NCBI GenBank assembly: GCA_039621445.1
Contig: CP154956.1
Coordinates: forward strand, 91,917,934 to 91,981,933
Length of the DNA stretch: 64,000 nucleotides
Source of the DNA: Euglena gracilis
Lineage: Eukaryota; Euglenida; Euglenophyceae; Euglenales
Direction: 5' to 3'
The notes under the pieces were generated by a model. That model searched no databases. It was not told the origin of the DNA and saw nothing but the letters and a program-made list of their open reading frames with translations. Of this stretch, positions 10,274-20,975 are shown piece by piece. Positions within the stretch are counted from its first letter, which is position 1. Each line of letters starts with the position of its first letter. The position numbers were made by a program, and so were the translations under genes.

Positions 10274-11576
10274 GTTAACGCGGGACGCCCACCCCGTGTC
10301 CACCCCCGCGGGGTGGAACCCGGGATGGGCCTCCGGCGGCGTAGGATCCTTATTCCCAACCTCAGTTTCAGGGGATCCAACACAAACTCGAATCCCTTCG
10401 GGCTCCATGCATACCCCCCCATATCCCCAAACATACCTGGGTCACTACTGGGTAAAACCAGGGTGGGCTCAGGTCCCTGATTCCTACCCAGCCCCCTTGT
10501 CAGGTCCAGGGGGGGAGGAAACTCCCCGCCCTCTCATTCTGGCTTCCTTCCCAACCCCACACCATTCCACCCGGATGAAACATTTCCAGCCTGTTTCTGG
10601 ATGAATCCAAGGTCTATGTTGGGAAAACAAAACCCAAACAAACAGGCAAAACAACCTGACTTCGCAACCAACAAAACAAAACAAAAGTGACGAAGGTTCA
10701 CGGGTGACCGTTCAGCCAATGAATGTTACCGCAGTTTCAACTTCTGACAATGTCTTTGATCGAATTGCTTGACTTCTTTCAATGATGTTTCATAATCCAA
10801 GAATCTTGACAACTTGCATCTTTGAGAAACTTGGGAAACTGGGAAACCCACTGTGGAAAGTGGAACATGAAAAACAAATGTGCAGAACGCGGGCAACTCA
10901 ATGAGACTATGCGCCATACCAACCCTCACCTCCCAATACTACCCCCTGCCCTTTTCACACTTATGCATGTGCTGGCTGGGTTATTGGAAGGTTACTGATT
11001 AGGCATGGCCACAGATTAGGATAGGAGCCTATGCCAAGGCACTCCCTACCTTTGGCGTCATTCCCTCCTCTCTTCCTGCGCCCTGTCCCCCAGGTGCCAC
11101 ACTCTGGAAAATGACTCTGGCCATCATTCCGTATGTGAGAACCCAACTTTCATCCTGGAAGAAAAATCCAAAGTGCAAAGATGTTTCTCCCCCATCATTC
11201 CAGGTCACAGGCCAGTTTAACCAACCACAGGGTCACACACTGGCTCGCACAAGCTTGCAAACAAACGGTCATTCACCTTTCGGGAGGCGCAGGGGCTATG
11301 TGCGGTCATAGCGACTCCTCGCACACACTCCCCCCCCTTTTTAGCGCTCAGACAGACCTTGAATCCCCCCCCTGTGGGGACGCCAAGAGGCACATTTCTT
11401 CCGCCTCGGCAGGAGGCACCCAAGGACCTGCCCCCCCCCCAAACCTCAGGAGGGGCGGGACAATTTATCCTCACTCTTCACATTGTTCGCGGGATGAGCA
11501 GACCCACCACGAGAAGCCTCACCCCCCCTTCAGCGGAGTGGGTGTTCTTCCCGCAGGTTTCCCGAACCCCCCCACA
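10273..11576 (-). repeat. Long terminal repeat (5' LTR on the minus strand)
   Basis: This is the second copy of the 1.3 kb repeat described at 4253-5548, starting TGTTAACG on the plus strand and ending CCCACA. It would carry the promoter for the minus-strand transcript that includes the long ORF. No TATA-like element was identified with confidence. Confidence 0.75.
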
Positions 11577-11720
11577 GGGGTTGGTTTGTGAAATTGGTCA
11601 GTGGAAGGGGGTGGATGCTTTACAGCCCATTATCAAAGACTTGGTGCCCAAGGTGCTTTGGAAGGTGCCCTGGCTCGTACTCCCTCAAGGCATTCCGACA
11701 AGGGAGGACGGGGCACCGAG
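11577..11720 (+). pseudogene. Tyrosine recombinase, C-terminal part with catalytic tyrosine
   Basis: Immediately after the LTR element the plus strand reads LVCEIGQWKGVDA, then after a one-base frameshift at about 11620 TAHYQRLGA. This matches the end of a DIRS-type recombinase, where the catalytic tyrosine sits in a H-Y-x-R context (Tyr codon 11631-11633). It completes the gene interrupted at 4252. The segment between the two halves seems about ten residues shorter than usual, so a small deletion may also be present. Confidence 0.65.
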
Positions 11721-11875
11721 GGCGAAGCACAAAGACATTTTGAGCCCGACCCCCCACCCATTTACGAAAATTTGTCTTCAAACGCCCTCGGTCAGAAGAT
11801 TGGGGCCGGGGGGAGGCAGGGGGGGACCCCCCAGCGACAAAGACAGCGCCATGGTCGCCACGTCGGAGACAATAC

Positions 11876-12250
11876 AGCCAGCTCCGGCGAGGCGGCACTA
11901 AGAGGGACCTCCTAACCCAGCGCAGCGAGCAATCACACTGCGGACCGCCGGCGAGCACGGCACGGCCTCGCAATGTCTTTGTGCTCCGCCCTTTGTGTCC
12001 CTTCTCCCCTTTTTTTTTCGGCTGGCCTTGAGGGAGGACGATGGCCTCACAAGGGCAAAGTGCGGAGCCCGAGGTGTCCTCCTTTTTGGCTCTCCCGTTT
12101 CTGCGTGTCAAAGGGAAAAAATTAAGAATCAGCCAACTTTGGCGAAAAAGGCACTAAGCAGGGACGCGCAGCGAACAATCACACAGCACTGCCAGCTAGC
12201 AAGGCATGGCCTCACAAGGGCAAATTGCGGAGCCCGAGGTGTCACATTCT
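11876..12250 (+). repeat. Right terminal repeats of the DIRS-like element (two copies)
   Basis: Two related blocks (11876-12085 and 12113-12250) each contain GGCACTAAG, an AGCGAACAATCACAC-like string and GCGGAGCCCGAGGTGTC. The first is the inverted partner of the left end at 600-780. The second also matches 581-640 directly. Duplicated end sequences of this kind are used as complementary guides during DIRS replication. Confidence 0.55.
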
Positions 12251-12399
12251 TTCCTCTTCTTTCGGTAATCCCAAGACTTTTTTGATTGAATTTTACCTTT
12301 TTGAATTGAATTGAATTCTTGATCTCAACCTGATTTTTGATTCTTCTTGACTCAGCATGCACAATTCTTTGAATGAAACATCAGGAAGGAGCGAACCTT

Positions 12400-13495
12400 G
12401 GGGGGGGGGGAAGGTACACAGGTAAAAAGTGGCGAAAGCGGGGGAAAATTTGCTAATTCAGGTGCGCAGGCGGCCGCCTCCCGCCGCCCACACTCCCCTT
12501 CCTACCGAGGCGCCCGGCCTCGCCTGCCTTCGGCTAACCTCGGAGGCGGAGAGTGGGACCTCATCGGCGAAGTGAACAGAATGTACAAACAAAAAGCATC
12601 GGGGGCGTTACGTGCATACGGAGGTGCAGGTGTATACGGAGGGCAGGGGTGTGGTCCGGTCCTTCGGCCCTGGCCTTCGGCGTTTCGGCTGGTTGGGGGG
12701 GTCCTGGTTCGGTGGCCTTTGGGGGGCCCCTGGGGGGTGAGAGGAGGGGGGGGGTCCGGGAGGGGGTGGGTCGGACCACCCCCCCCCCTTGTGCAAGAGC
12801 CTTGAAACAAGAATCTCATTTTGAGCGCCTTTTTTTTAAAGAAAAAATAGTCAAAACATGCACCAAATTCCCATCTTTTTCGGCTTTGCGTCGCAAATTT
12901 TTTGGGAGGTTCCCGGGGGGGGGGGGGGGGGGGTCTCGGACCCAAAACGGGGTCCCTGGGGGGGTCCTGGCTCGGTTGCCTTTGTGGTCCCTTGGGGGGG
13001 GGGGGGGGGGGGCTTTGGCTCTGCGGTGCCCCCTGGGGGGGGGGGGCTTTGGCTGTGGTGCCACCTAGGGGGAGGGGGGCGCGCCACAGAAGCCTGGTCA
13101 GGGGCTGGCGTTGGTTCTCGGGCGGTCTGCTGGCAGGCCCGCCGAGCCTGCCTACCAGCTCCTGTGGGCGCCTTGGGAGGGAGTGGAAGTCCTCCGGACT
13201 TTGGGCGGAAGCCGCAATCCTTCTGAGTGGCTTGTCAGCCGCGCCAGGGGCTGGGGGCTGTGCCCCCTGGGGTGGGGGGGGTGGCTCTGGCTTCGGTATC
13301 CCCTGGGGGGGGGGGGGGGCTTTGGCTCTTCCGTTCCCCCTGGCGGGGCTTGGTCGTTCGGTTCCCCATGGGGGGTGCTGGCTCGGTGTCCCCCGCGGGG
13401 GTCTTGGCTCTTCGGCCCCCTGAAAGGGCTGCCTAGCTCCCTCACTCCCCTGGGGGGGGGGGGTACCTTGCTGCCTTGGCTCTCTGCCTCCCCTC
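12400..13495. repeat. G-rich word-repeat tract
   Basis: Phrases such as CTTTGGCTCT, TCGGTTCCCC and CCCTGGGGGG recur about every 40-60 bases with long G runs between them. On the minus strand the tract stays open for about 400 codons (Pro/Arg-rich). That openness is a consequence of composition and is not good evidence of a protein. It borders the ORF1-like fragment at 13500 and may be an expansion within it. Confidence 0.5.
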
Positions 13496-13955
13496 GATGG
13501 CTGGGGGGTTGGCTGGCTGGTGGCCCCCCTTTGGCTTTGTTGTAATTCCTGATCTTCTTGTTGAACTTTCTGGCCCCAGTGGCCTTGATGGTAACTTGAA
13601 AGGCCCCGACGGCCTGATTGGGTTCTGGGTTGCCATGCCCATTTGAAATCTTGAGGGGTTCTTGGGGCCCCACCCTTGACCCCTGGGGGGTGGTGTGATT
13701 GAGAAAAGATGGGGATGGTGTGTTTGAATTTTTCTGCCCCTGCCATGTCCTGTGGGGTCTGGGTGCTGGTGGCCACCTTGGCCTTTGTTCCAGCGACTTT
13801 GGATGGTGTGGATGCCTTCATGGCCCGTTCTGCCGTCATGGCCTTTGTTGCCTTCATGGCCTGTGCGGTTTTGGCTGCCATAGCCCCGCTTGAACACATT
13901 GTGTGTTTTTAATTATTGGCCCCTATGGCCCTGGCTGGTTCCAATGGCCGTGATG

Positions 13956-15046
13956 CAGGGGGGGGAGAAATTGCACATGGGGAGGTCAAAAATTGCAGTG
14001 CAAAAAATTGCACAAAATTGCACAAAATTGCACAAAATTGCACAAAATTGCACATACCAGAAAAGCCATTCCAGAAACCAGAAAAGCTGCATATTCTGCC
14101 AATTTACCCGGTCGGTTCGCCCAAAAAGTTGCAACACAATCAGCCGTGGCAATATGCGATGGCAATACTTACGCCATTCATCCTGAATTTGTTCATCATC
14201 CAGCGAAAGACACAACAACTCATACTTAGAAGTTATCAAGGCACAAAATACGAACCTGTTTGTAGAACGCCTATTTCTCCTTTGCCAATTGGCCAATTGG
14301 GTTTGAAAACTGAGTACCTCCCCCCCCCCCTTGTCCAACGACCACCAAATATCGCTACTGACCGGGGGGGGTCGCTATTTTGGGCAAATATCGCTATTGA
14401 CCGGGGGGGGGGGGTGGTCGTTAGACAAGACCGGGGTCAAAAAAATTTTTCCCGCTTCGTCCTAAGGTGAGCCAAAAATTGGCATAAATGAAGCAAAAAT
14501 GCATTCAAAGCAGCCAAAAGTGGTTTAAAATGCCAAAAATGCAGCCCAGAGTGGCCAAAAGTGTCCAAAAAAAGTGGCCAAAAGTGGTCGAAAATGGCCA
14601 AACACATGGCCAAAAAAGGCCAAAAGTTGATGATTTGCAGTAAACCAGGCAAAAAAAAGAATGGAAATCAACTAAAGATGGGATACTGGTGGAAATTTGT
14701 GAAAATTGCAAACACGAAGAAAAAAAAAGATCACCTGCAAAAAGATCGCTACTGACCGGGGGGGGGTGGTCGTTGGACAAGGCCGGTCGTTGGACAAGGG
14801 GGGGGGGGGTAAACCAACAATAAACAGCCTTTGAACGGAAATTTTCACTACGCACATCAGTTTCCCAGCAAAAAAAAAAACCCAGTAAATTCTCAATTGC
14901 ATCAAAAACAGACATTTTCCAAAACAAAATGTCCTGGGCCATGTGCAATTAATTGCACAAAATTGCAAAAAATTGCACATTTCAAGAAAATCGAAAATTG
15001 CACAAAATTGCAAAAATTGCACGGTGCAATTTTTCCCCCCCCTCTG
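13956..15046. mobile_element. hAT-like non-autonomous element, word AAATTGCAC
   Basis: The ends read CAGGGGGGGGAGAAATTGCA and, inverted, CAGAGGGGGGGAAAAATTGCA with a one-base length difference. CGTGATG is duplicated on both sides (13949-13955 and 15047-15053). Tandem AAATTGCAC words sit just inside both ends (13990-14055 and 14943-15028). Another element (14317-14809) is nested inside. Confidence 0.6.
14317..14809. mobile_element. TA-flanked poly-C/poly-G element, words TTGTCCAACGACC and CGCTATTGACC
   Basis: It is flanked by TA (14315-14316 and 14810-14811). The ends are CCTCCCCCCCCCC followed by TTGTCCAACGACC, and the exact inverse ends GGTCGTTGGACAAG plus poly-G. The word recurs inside (14335-14420 and 14745-14805). 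The middle holds GCCAAAA-rich text. Confidence 0.65.
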
Positions 15047-15314
15047 CGTGATGGCTTGCTAGCTGTTGCATCTGCCCCTGGCAGGGTCGTCTGACCACTG
15101 CCTGCCAGGGCCCGTGGCCATCACTTTGGGGGGGTTTGGGTTGTGGAAGTTTCTTTTGTGGAAATCTCTTTTTGGGAAGGGGCAGCCACGGTTCATCGCA
15201 GTCGACCCGCGGGGTCATGTTGTCCAGCTGCCCCTGATTCTGCTGCTCCCTCTTGAAGTTCTCCAGCGCTGCTCGTCTTGGAAATTGCATCTTTCATTGA
15301 AAACTTTCAGATGC

Positions 15315-16135
15315 TTCAACAATCCTCACCCAATTGTCCAATGTCTGCATCATGCCCAACATCTGCATCTTGTCCAAAGGCATTTGCTTAAGCACCCCGG
15401 GGGGGGTACTGGCTAGCCAATCGGCTAAACACTGGAAAAAGTGGGCTAGCTAGACCCCCCCTCCCCCCCGGGGGGTCCCCCGAACTGGAAAAAAATTTTT
15501 CCTCCGGTGCTGCGCGCCAGAGGAAAATGAGGTTTTTAATAGGTTTTTGGCTGATTTTGTTCCAAAAAATTCGCAAATTTGGCCAAAACGGGCATTTTTG
15601 GCCATTTTTGGGTTACCCAAAAAAAATTTCGGCGCTTCGTGCCGGTCATTGGAAAAAAAATTCCACTAGCTGGCCCTGCTAGCAGACCCCCCCGGGGGGT
15701 CTGCTAGAAATCCCACTAGCCAAATTTGGACTAGCTGCAGTCCAGCCCCCCCCGAGGGGGCATTGCAATCCCTCAAGCAAATGCCTGCTTGTCCAGCATC
15801 TACATCATGTCCAATATCTCATCCATTGCATCAGCAACCACTGCATCTTGTCTGGTGTGTGCATCTTGTCCAATACCTGCATCTTGTCAAGATCTTAATC
15901 TTGTCTAGTATCTGCATCCATTGCATCTTGCACAGCATCTGCATCTTTTCTAGTGTCAATATCTTGTCCGGTGTTTGCATCTTGTCCAGTATCTGCACCT
16001 TGCCCAGTGTCCGCATCTTGTCCAGCATCTGCATTTTGTACAGCGTCTGCATCTTGCCCAGTGTCAACATCTTGTCCAGCGCCTGCATCTTGTTCAGCAT
16101 CTGCATCCATTGCATCTTGTCCAATAACTGCAAAT
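15315..16135. repeat. Minisatellite with 18-bp unit CATCTTGTCCAGTATCTG
   Basis: Degenerate units such as GCATCTTGTCCAGCATCT recur from 15315 to 15376 and from 15788 to 16135. The array is interrupted by the element at 15377-15787. On the minus strand it encodes (DADTGQ)n. A second locus with the same unit is at 53925-54310. Confidence 0.75.
15377..15787. mobile_element. hAT-like element, word CTAGC
   Basis: The inverted ends AAGGCATTTGCTTAAG and (inverse of the right end) CAGGCATTTGCTTGAG match at 14 of 16 positions. CTTGTCCA is repeated on both sides (15369-15376 and 15788-15795). Since the host is a tandem repeat containing CTTGTCCA, the duplication alone is not decisive. Inside, CTAGC occurs many times, along with a GGCGCTTCGTGCC hairpin (15631-15643). 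Confidence 0.65.
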
Positions 16136-16139
16136 TGGC

Positions 16140-16425
16140 TCCCAACCTACCAAAATGACCACAGAAACCCAAAAGAATGACCACAAGAAGCCCCAAAAAG
16201 CAACCAAAATGACCAAAATGGCTTCAAATAACCTAAAATTGCCCCAAAAACGCCAACAATGTCCACAAAAAATTGCGAAACAGTACCCAAAATCACCAAA
16301 ATGGCGCAAAATCGCCAAAAATGCCATAAAATGTGCTCACGTTGACCTAAATTAGCCCAAAATTTGCCAAATCAGTGCAAATTAGCCCCAAAATTAACAA
16401 AAATTTGATACTAAATGGCCAAGAT
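16140..16425. repeat. CCAAAA-rich phrase following the minisatellite
   Basis: CCAAAATG, GCCCCAAAA, ACCAAAATGG and similar words recur every 10-20 bases. The start (TGGCTCCCAAC, then CCAAAATGACC) is shared with 54306 onward, where it also follows the 18-bp minisatellite. The two loci therefore share a common ancestor. Confidence 0.6.
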
Positions 16426-17560
16426 GGGTGCATCTTGAGATTGGTGGAGAAATTATCTCAAAAATAAACAAAAAAATTGCCAGCATCATCCTTGTCACCA
16501 AATTTTCTGAAATGTCATCAAATCCTTCAGCTTTAGCCCAAATAACCCATTCGGAGGTGGTTCTTTGGGCAGCATGTGTTGCAGGGCCAGGCATAATGGC
16601 AGGAGAAGAGAGGCTGCACAGAGACGACAATCAGTCGCACTGGAAATTGCCCCTCAAGGAAAAAGAAACTGTTAAGCAGAAAAACTCGAAAGAAATTTGC
16701 AACAATTTTTTTCTCGTTTTCGGCCATTTTCGGCCATTTTCGGCCATTTTTGGCCATTTTTACTATAGGTGCTTGCACCCATGCTGAATGTGCAACGAAA
16801 CGCAAAGAACACATTAGTGGAATTCAAACGCTCAAAAATCGTACAACCAAATCCCCAAAGAAAAATGGGTATGGGTTGTTCAAGTCTTCCGGTGAAAACA
16901 AAACACGTCGGAGGCCAGTCTAGGGGCAGAGGGAGGCGCTGGCGCCCGAGGGGGCTGGCCGAGCACTTCACAACACACAGGGGGGCGCGGTTTGAGGGAA
17001 GGGGGAGGGTTTGAAGGAACAGGTCGCAAAACGGGAAATGCTAGAAACAGGGAAAATTGTGCCCCAGGGGGTGAAATTGCTTGAAACCTCTGCAGGCATC
17101 CACCCCCATCGTGCTGAATCTTGCAGTTGGCTTTCTTCCCTTTCCTTTCTTGTTTTTGTTTGTCACTGCGATGCTTCCCAAAAATGCAAAAAACCCTGAA
17201 CCTGCCAAGGAGGGGGTTGGGGTACCCCTTGCCAACATTTTCAGGGGTCCGACCAGTTCCCCACCCTTTTGACAGGAATTAGAGGCACACAAGAGGACAA
17301 CACCACCTTTTGTCCGACAGACACGAGAATGGAAAAAGTGCAGTGCGAACTGGGGGTGTTCATTTGGTGCTCAAGAATAAAAGAAAAAGAAAACAGCATT
17401 CGAACTCGTAATCCCACTTCTGGTGAGCAAAAAAAAAAGCAGTCAGGGGATAACTTTGTGCACAGGGAGGGAAACAAAACTCAACGTGCCCGCAATCATT
17501 TTGCCATCTGTTTCTCCCCCGCAGCAGCAATGTTGGGGAATGCGCAATGACGTAATAAGA
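16426..17560. other. No recognisable feature
   Basis: Short frames only. There is a run of CGGCCATTTT words at 16720-16760. I see no supported gene. Confidence 0.4.
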
Positions 17561-17582
17561 ACCTCAACCACACGGATGGGCG

Positions 17583-19210
17583 ATGGCTGGGGCAGGCAGG
17601 TGCCACATACGTGGTGATGAAGCAGCTGCAGGCATCGCACACGTGGACAAAATGCCATTGACAAAGGAGGAAACTGATGTTGATGATGATGGTGATGTTG
17701 ATGTTGTTGATGATGATGATGATGATGTCAATAAGAATGCACCACCAAAGATCCAGGGGTTTGATTTTGAAGCTGAAAATAACACCCTCCCCCCGGTGTT
17801 GCAAAACTGCCAGAAAAATATTTGTAACTGTTGGGAAGATGATGACTCAATCATCTTGGGGGGGGGGGCAAAATTGTGTTCACCAAACAGAACAAATTAC
17901 ACCGAAAACACACTGGTCGAATCCATCGGGTCTTCTGAAATGGGGCACGTAGCTTCTACGGGACAAATTTCGGGAATGTGTGTCAGGAACACCACTGTCG
18001 CTGACACGCAAACCGCAAGCCCACAAAGCTGAATGGCAGGGGAGGTGCGAATTTGAGGTTCACATCCAAAACTTTAAATAACAGTTGGCACTTGGAACCT
18101 TCCAAGAAAAAAAACATTGCACCACTCGGAGTGGTGAGAAGGAAAACAAAAAGCGGGGTTTGGGCCAAAAAATGAGAGCAACATGGGAACGAGACGGCGT
18201 TCCCTGGGTCAATTACCAGCACTGAAATGCATAAATGATAACAAACTTGTTCTTTCCCAAAAGCGTGCAAACTGGTGAGAATGGTTTGGGTTGCACAACC
18301 TTCTCTCTTGCTTTGCGGCTCCCGCACAACACAGAGACATTCAGTGTGAATGGCACCCTTGAAAATTCCGTGACACCCTGAGAAACCACAATTTATGTGA
18401 CTCCCAGAAAAATTAAAAATGCCAGCAGCACAAATACTGTTGTCCCTGCTTTTGAAAGGTGCCTGGTGTCGGGATATTTCTGGGGGGTCTGACACGAATG
18501 TCGCATGTTGTTGGTCCAGGGAATTCGCAGAATGGTGGCAGGAGTCAATGCACCTAACCTGGCAGTATTCAATCCAGTTCCTCCCTCCTCTGATGAGCCA
18601 TGAGCGGTTTACATTGTGGAGCTGGTTGACCTGTTCTGGATCGAACCCTTGCTGACTGGGCACTTCCAAAAGCCCAGTCACTTACTTTTTGAAAACCAGT
18701 TCCAATCCATCTCTATTTTCATTTTTCAGAGCGTTTCTGGCGCCTTCTCAGCACCACTTTACATAAGAGTCCTGGGCTCAAAACCAGTCAGTCACCTGAG
18801 GAGGTGGGTAGAACACTTGTGCAAAAACCCGTGGGGATACCGAGAATGGGGCCGGTTCTGAACCCCAGCTGCATCTTCCCTCACACCAAAGAGAACACAT
18901 GAGGGATACATACAAAAAGGGAGAGGTGCCGGTTGGGTCGTTCGCTGCAAATTCTGCGACAGGGCGGGAAAATTGGAAGCATCATTCAGACAATCTTCCT
19001 GACAATATCTATCGATGGGTTTTCCCACCACAACTGTCCAATGGTGGGGCTTTTCCTTTTCCACAAGCTGTCAGCAATTTTGAGGATCCCAATACCTACT
19101 GCCTCCTTGTGAGAAAAGAAATCAGCAAACACAGCGGTGGGGATAATCCTGTGAGACTTGGGTCAACGAGCTGCCACCAGCAAGAACATCTTACAAGGCG
19201 ATTGTTCTGA
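17583..19210 (+). pseudogene. Possible decayed transposase, piggyBac-like (weak)
   Basis: The plus strand has an acidic Asp run (17675-17730, built on a GAT microsatellite). Then, around 18530-18625, comes text with W-W-x-E-S-M, F-L-P-P-L-M-S-x-E-R-F and a following hydrophobic stretch, which resembles the piggyBac block ending in M-S-R-x-R-F. Near 18990-19130 a segment loosely resembles the Asp-containing block plus T-V-R-K. Several stops and frameshifts intervene. The opposite strand has a 232-codon open frame (17983-18681) that I think is a chance reading. The catalytic triad could not be confirmed. Confidence 0.25.
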
Positions 19211-20600
19211 ATACTTGTGACCAAAACAAAAAAATGACACCCGGATTTAATGCCTTAAAGCCCTCGAAAAATTGAAAACGGGAAAATGTCACCTTTAGTC
19301 AGAAAAACGTTGTAGGAGAAGGAGGTGATTGGAGATGGAGACGTCCAAACCATTGCTTGCAGAAAAACACCCTGAGGTGATCATTTTCCACTTCCAAAAA
19401 CAATCGGCATTTTTTGCCTGAAAATTTTTAAAAATCTCCTAACCCCTGGCCGTTTGCTCCAGCCACTCGGGCAAAAAAAAACTATGATTTTTAACTAAAA
19501 ATTTGTCTACTGTGACTTTTGCCAACCCTTTATGCACATTATCCTTTTGTAGAAGTTGCATCCCACATTTTTATGAAAATGCGTTGACCCAGTTCGGGCC
19601 CAACTCTCCACTCAGGAGATCCATGGGGAAGAATATTTTGGCAAAATTTAGGTAAAACTTTAGTATTTAACTGCGATTTTGCATGACAAAAAAACGCAAT
19701 TAAACAACTTTTTTTTTGCAATGTGCCGTGCCCCTGCTTTTTTCATTGACTTTTTTGAAAATTTTCATTGAAACTAGATACAACACCCAGGCCATTTTGC
19801 CTCAAAAATGCCATGCAGGGTCAACATTTGCTAAAATTCATGTTGTCGTTTTTGGGCATTTATTGACCATTTTCCATCCATTTTGGGCATTCTGGGCTAA
19901 GACTTCACAGAAGAGGATGCAGGAAACCGATCACCGGCCGAAAATCATGGAGAAAAAAAATGTACCGTATGGTACCATCATTGGATGCTTTACCAAAATT
20001 TTGTGTGCCGTATTTTTTTGTCCGCCCTGTACTCTGCAAAAAAGGAAATGGATGTCCACAATCTTGTCCACCAGCCTTTTTCCAGCTCTGGACCTCCCAT
20101 TCACAAATTCAATTCCTGCCCCAACTGCGTGGTACGCTGATGGAACGGCTTTCTCGCCTTGGAGAATCCAACGTTGGCTGTAAATGGACGAAAACGGGGG
20201 GGGAAAAAAGCCAACCGACCCCCACGGCTTGGGGACACCCTGATTGCAAAGTGCAGAACCTGCAACCGGGGCACGGTTTACGTCGGGGACGTAGTGGTAA
20301 TAGGTGGAGAGGGAGGCGCGGGGTTGAATTTGCACCCACCTGGGAAGCGGACCCATGATGTCGTCCGCAACCCGGGCGCGAAAGGGTTCGGCAATCCATT
20401 CTGCCCTTGTCTCTCAAGAACACTCACACCCAAATCCTGTGATGAAGCAGGGTGTTGCTTGCCCCAAAGGTGCTTGGTCTGGGTAAACATCAAAATAAAG
20501 CCCATTTTTGCGTGTTAGGACCCTGCTCAACACAAAATGACCTGGAAAACAGATTGGTATTCTTTTAATTTGAGCTGACAATCTGTGGGCGTTGGGAATC
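19211..20600. other. No confirmed gene; possible minus-strand exon near 20080-20180
   Basis: A GC-richer stretch (20090-20420) has open frames on both strands. On the minus strand a reading with bordering AG and GT-like sites runs at about 20080-20180. Nothing was recognised. The rest is A/T-rich without features. Confidence 0.25.
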
Positions 20601-20688
20601 CAGTCCAGATTTGGGAATCCAGTCGGACTCTCGCCCCCCCCCTCCCTGCGCCTTGAAGGCCTGGTGTGGGGGTCACAGGGATACGGGG

Positions 20689-20967
20689 CAGGCTTCCATT
20701 AACCAACTGGGGGCGGAGGGGGGTAGCAGGCACCCCCCCCCCCCGGGGTTGCCTTTGGACCCTGGCGCCCTGCCGACCCAGCCGATTTCCTTTGAAAATG
20801 GCCATTTGAGCTCCGACGCCTTCAGCGCCAGGGTGTGAGCTTTAGAACTGCCTACCCCAAAACCTGACCCCCCAGGGGGTCGAAAATGCCCCCCCCCCCC
20901 CCGCCTGCCCGTAGCACCCAGCCCCGGGGGGGGGAGGGGGGTGAACAATTCCTTGAAAAGAAGCCTA
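20689..20967. mobile_element. Degenerate hAT-like element related to the CTTGTGCTTA family
   Basis: The left end CAGGCTTCCATT and right end (inverse) TAGGCTTCTTTT are partly matched. The flanks ATACGGGG and GTACGAGG agree at 6 of 8 positions. The internal text shares GAAAATGGCCATTT, GTAGCAGGCACCCC and a GACGCCTTCAGCGCC hairpin (20815-20829) with the elements at 29571, 33398 and 50403. Confidence 0.45.
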
Positions 20968-20975
20968 GTACGAGG

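Larger units (their letters stand above)
4253..11576 (-). mobile_element. LTR retrotransposon, apparently non-autonomous, nested in the DIRS element
   Basis: Two direct repeats of about 1.3 kb (4253-5548 and 10273-11576) start TGTTAACG and end CCCACA. They are flanked by GGGG on both sides (4249-4252 and 11577-11580), a 4-bp target duplication. The orientation is read as minus, because the base next to the 10273 repeat begins a TGG primer-site-like sequence and a G-rich tract precedes the other repeat. The internal region (5549-10272) holds one long minus ORF and a minisatellite. I could find no reverse transcriptase, RNase H or integrase motif. It may therefore be mobilised in trans. Confidence 0.7.
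590..12250 (+). mobile_element. DIRS-like tyrosine-recombinase retrotransposon, inverted in part and interrupted
   Basis: The order of parts, once the inversion at about 1037-2770 is mentally undone and the nested LTR element (4253-11576) removed, is: terminal repeat, ORF1, reverse transcriptase with YLDD, RNase H, tyrosine recombinase, terminal repeats. This is the DIRS/Ngaro/PAT order, and no integrase or protease was seen. The remaining length is about 4.3 kb, normal for the group. Frameshifts and stops occur in every domain, so the copy is dead. Inverted end repeats favour DIRS-1-like over the split direct repeats of Ngaro/PAT, but this was judged by eye. Confidence 0.65.
13500..15310 (-). 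pseudogene. DIRS ORF1-like fragment split by a transposon
   Basis: Minus-strand readings at 15047-15310 and 13500-13955 correspond to the two halves of the ORF1-type fragments seen at 30-491 and 2300-2770. The shared nucleotide blocks include GGGCAGCCACGGTT-, GTCCAGCTG- and GAAATTGCATCTTTCATTGAA-like strings. The halves are separated by the insertion at 13956-15046. Gly/His/Pro-rich text (GHGR, KGQGGHQH) continues toward 13500. No intact frame. Confidence 0.45.

Noticed and set aside
12502-13899. 465-codon minus-strand frame
   Set aside because: Mostly a G-rich word-repeat tract giving Pro/Arg text. Only the 13500-13899 part resembles DIRS ORF1, so I annotated that and not a single gene.
15315-16135. 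Regularly spaced repeats resembling a CRISPR array
   Set aside because: The units are contiguous 18-bp minisatellite repeats without unique spacers, in a eukaryotic context.
17983-18681. 232-codon minus-strand frame
   Set aside because: No recognisable domain, odd composition, and the opposite strand has a better though weak transposase resemblance.
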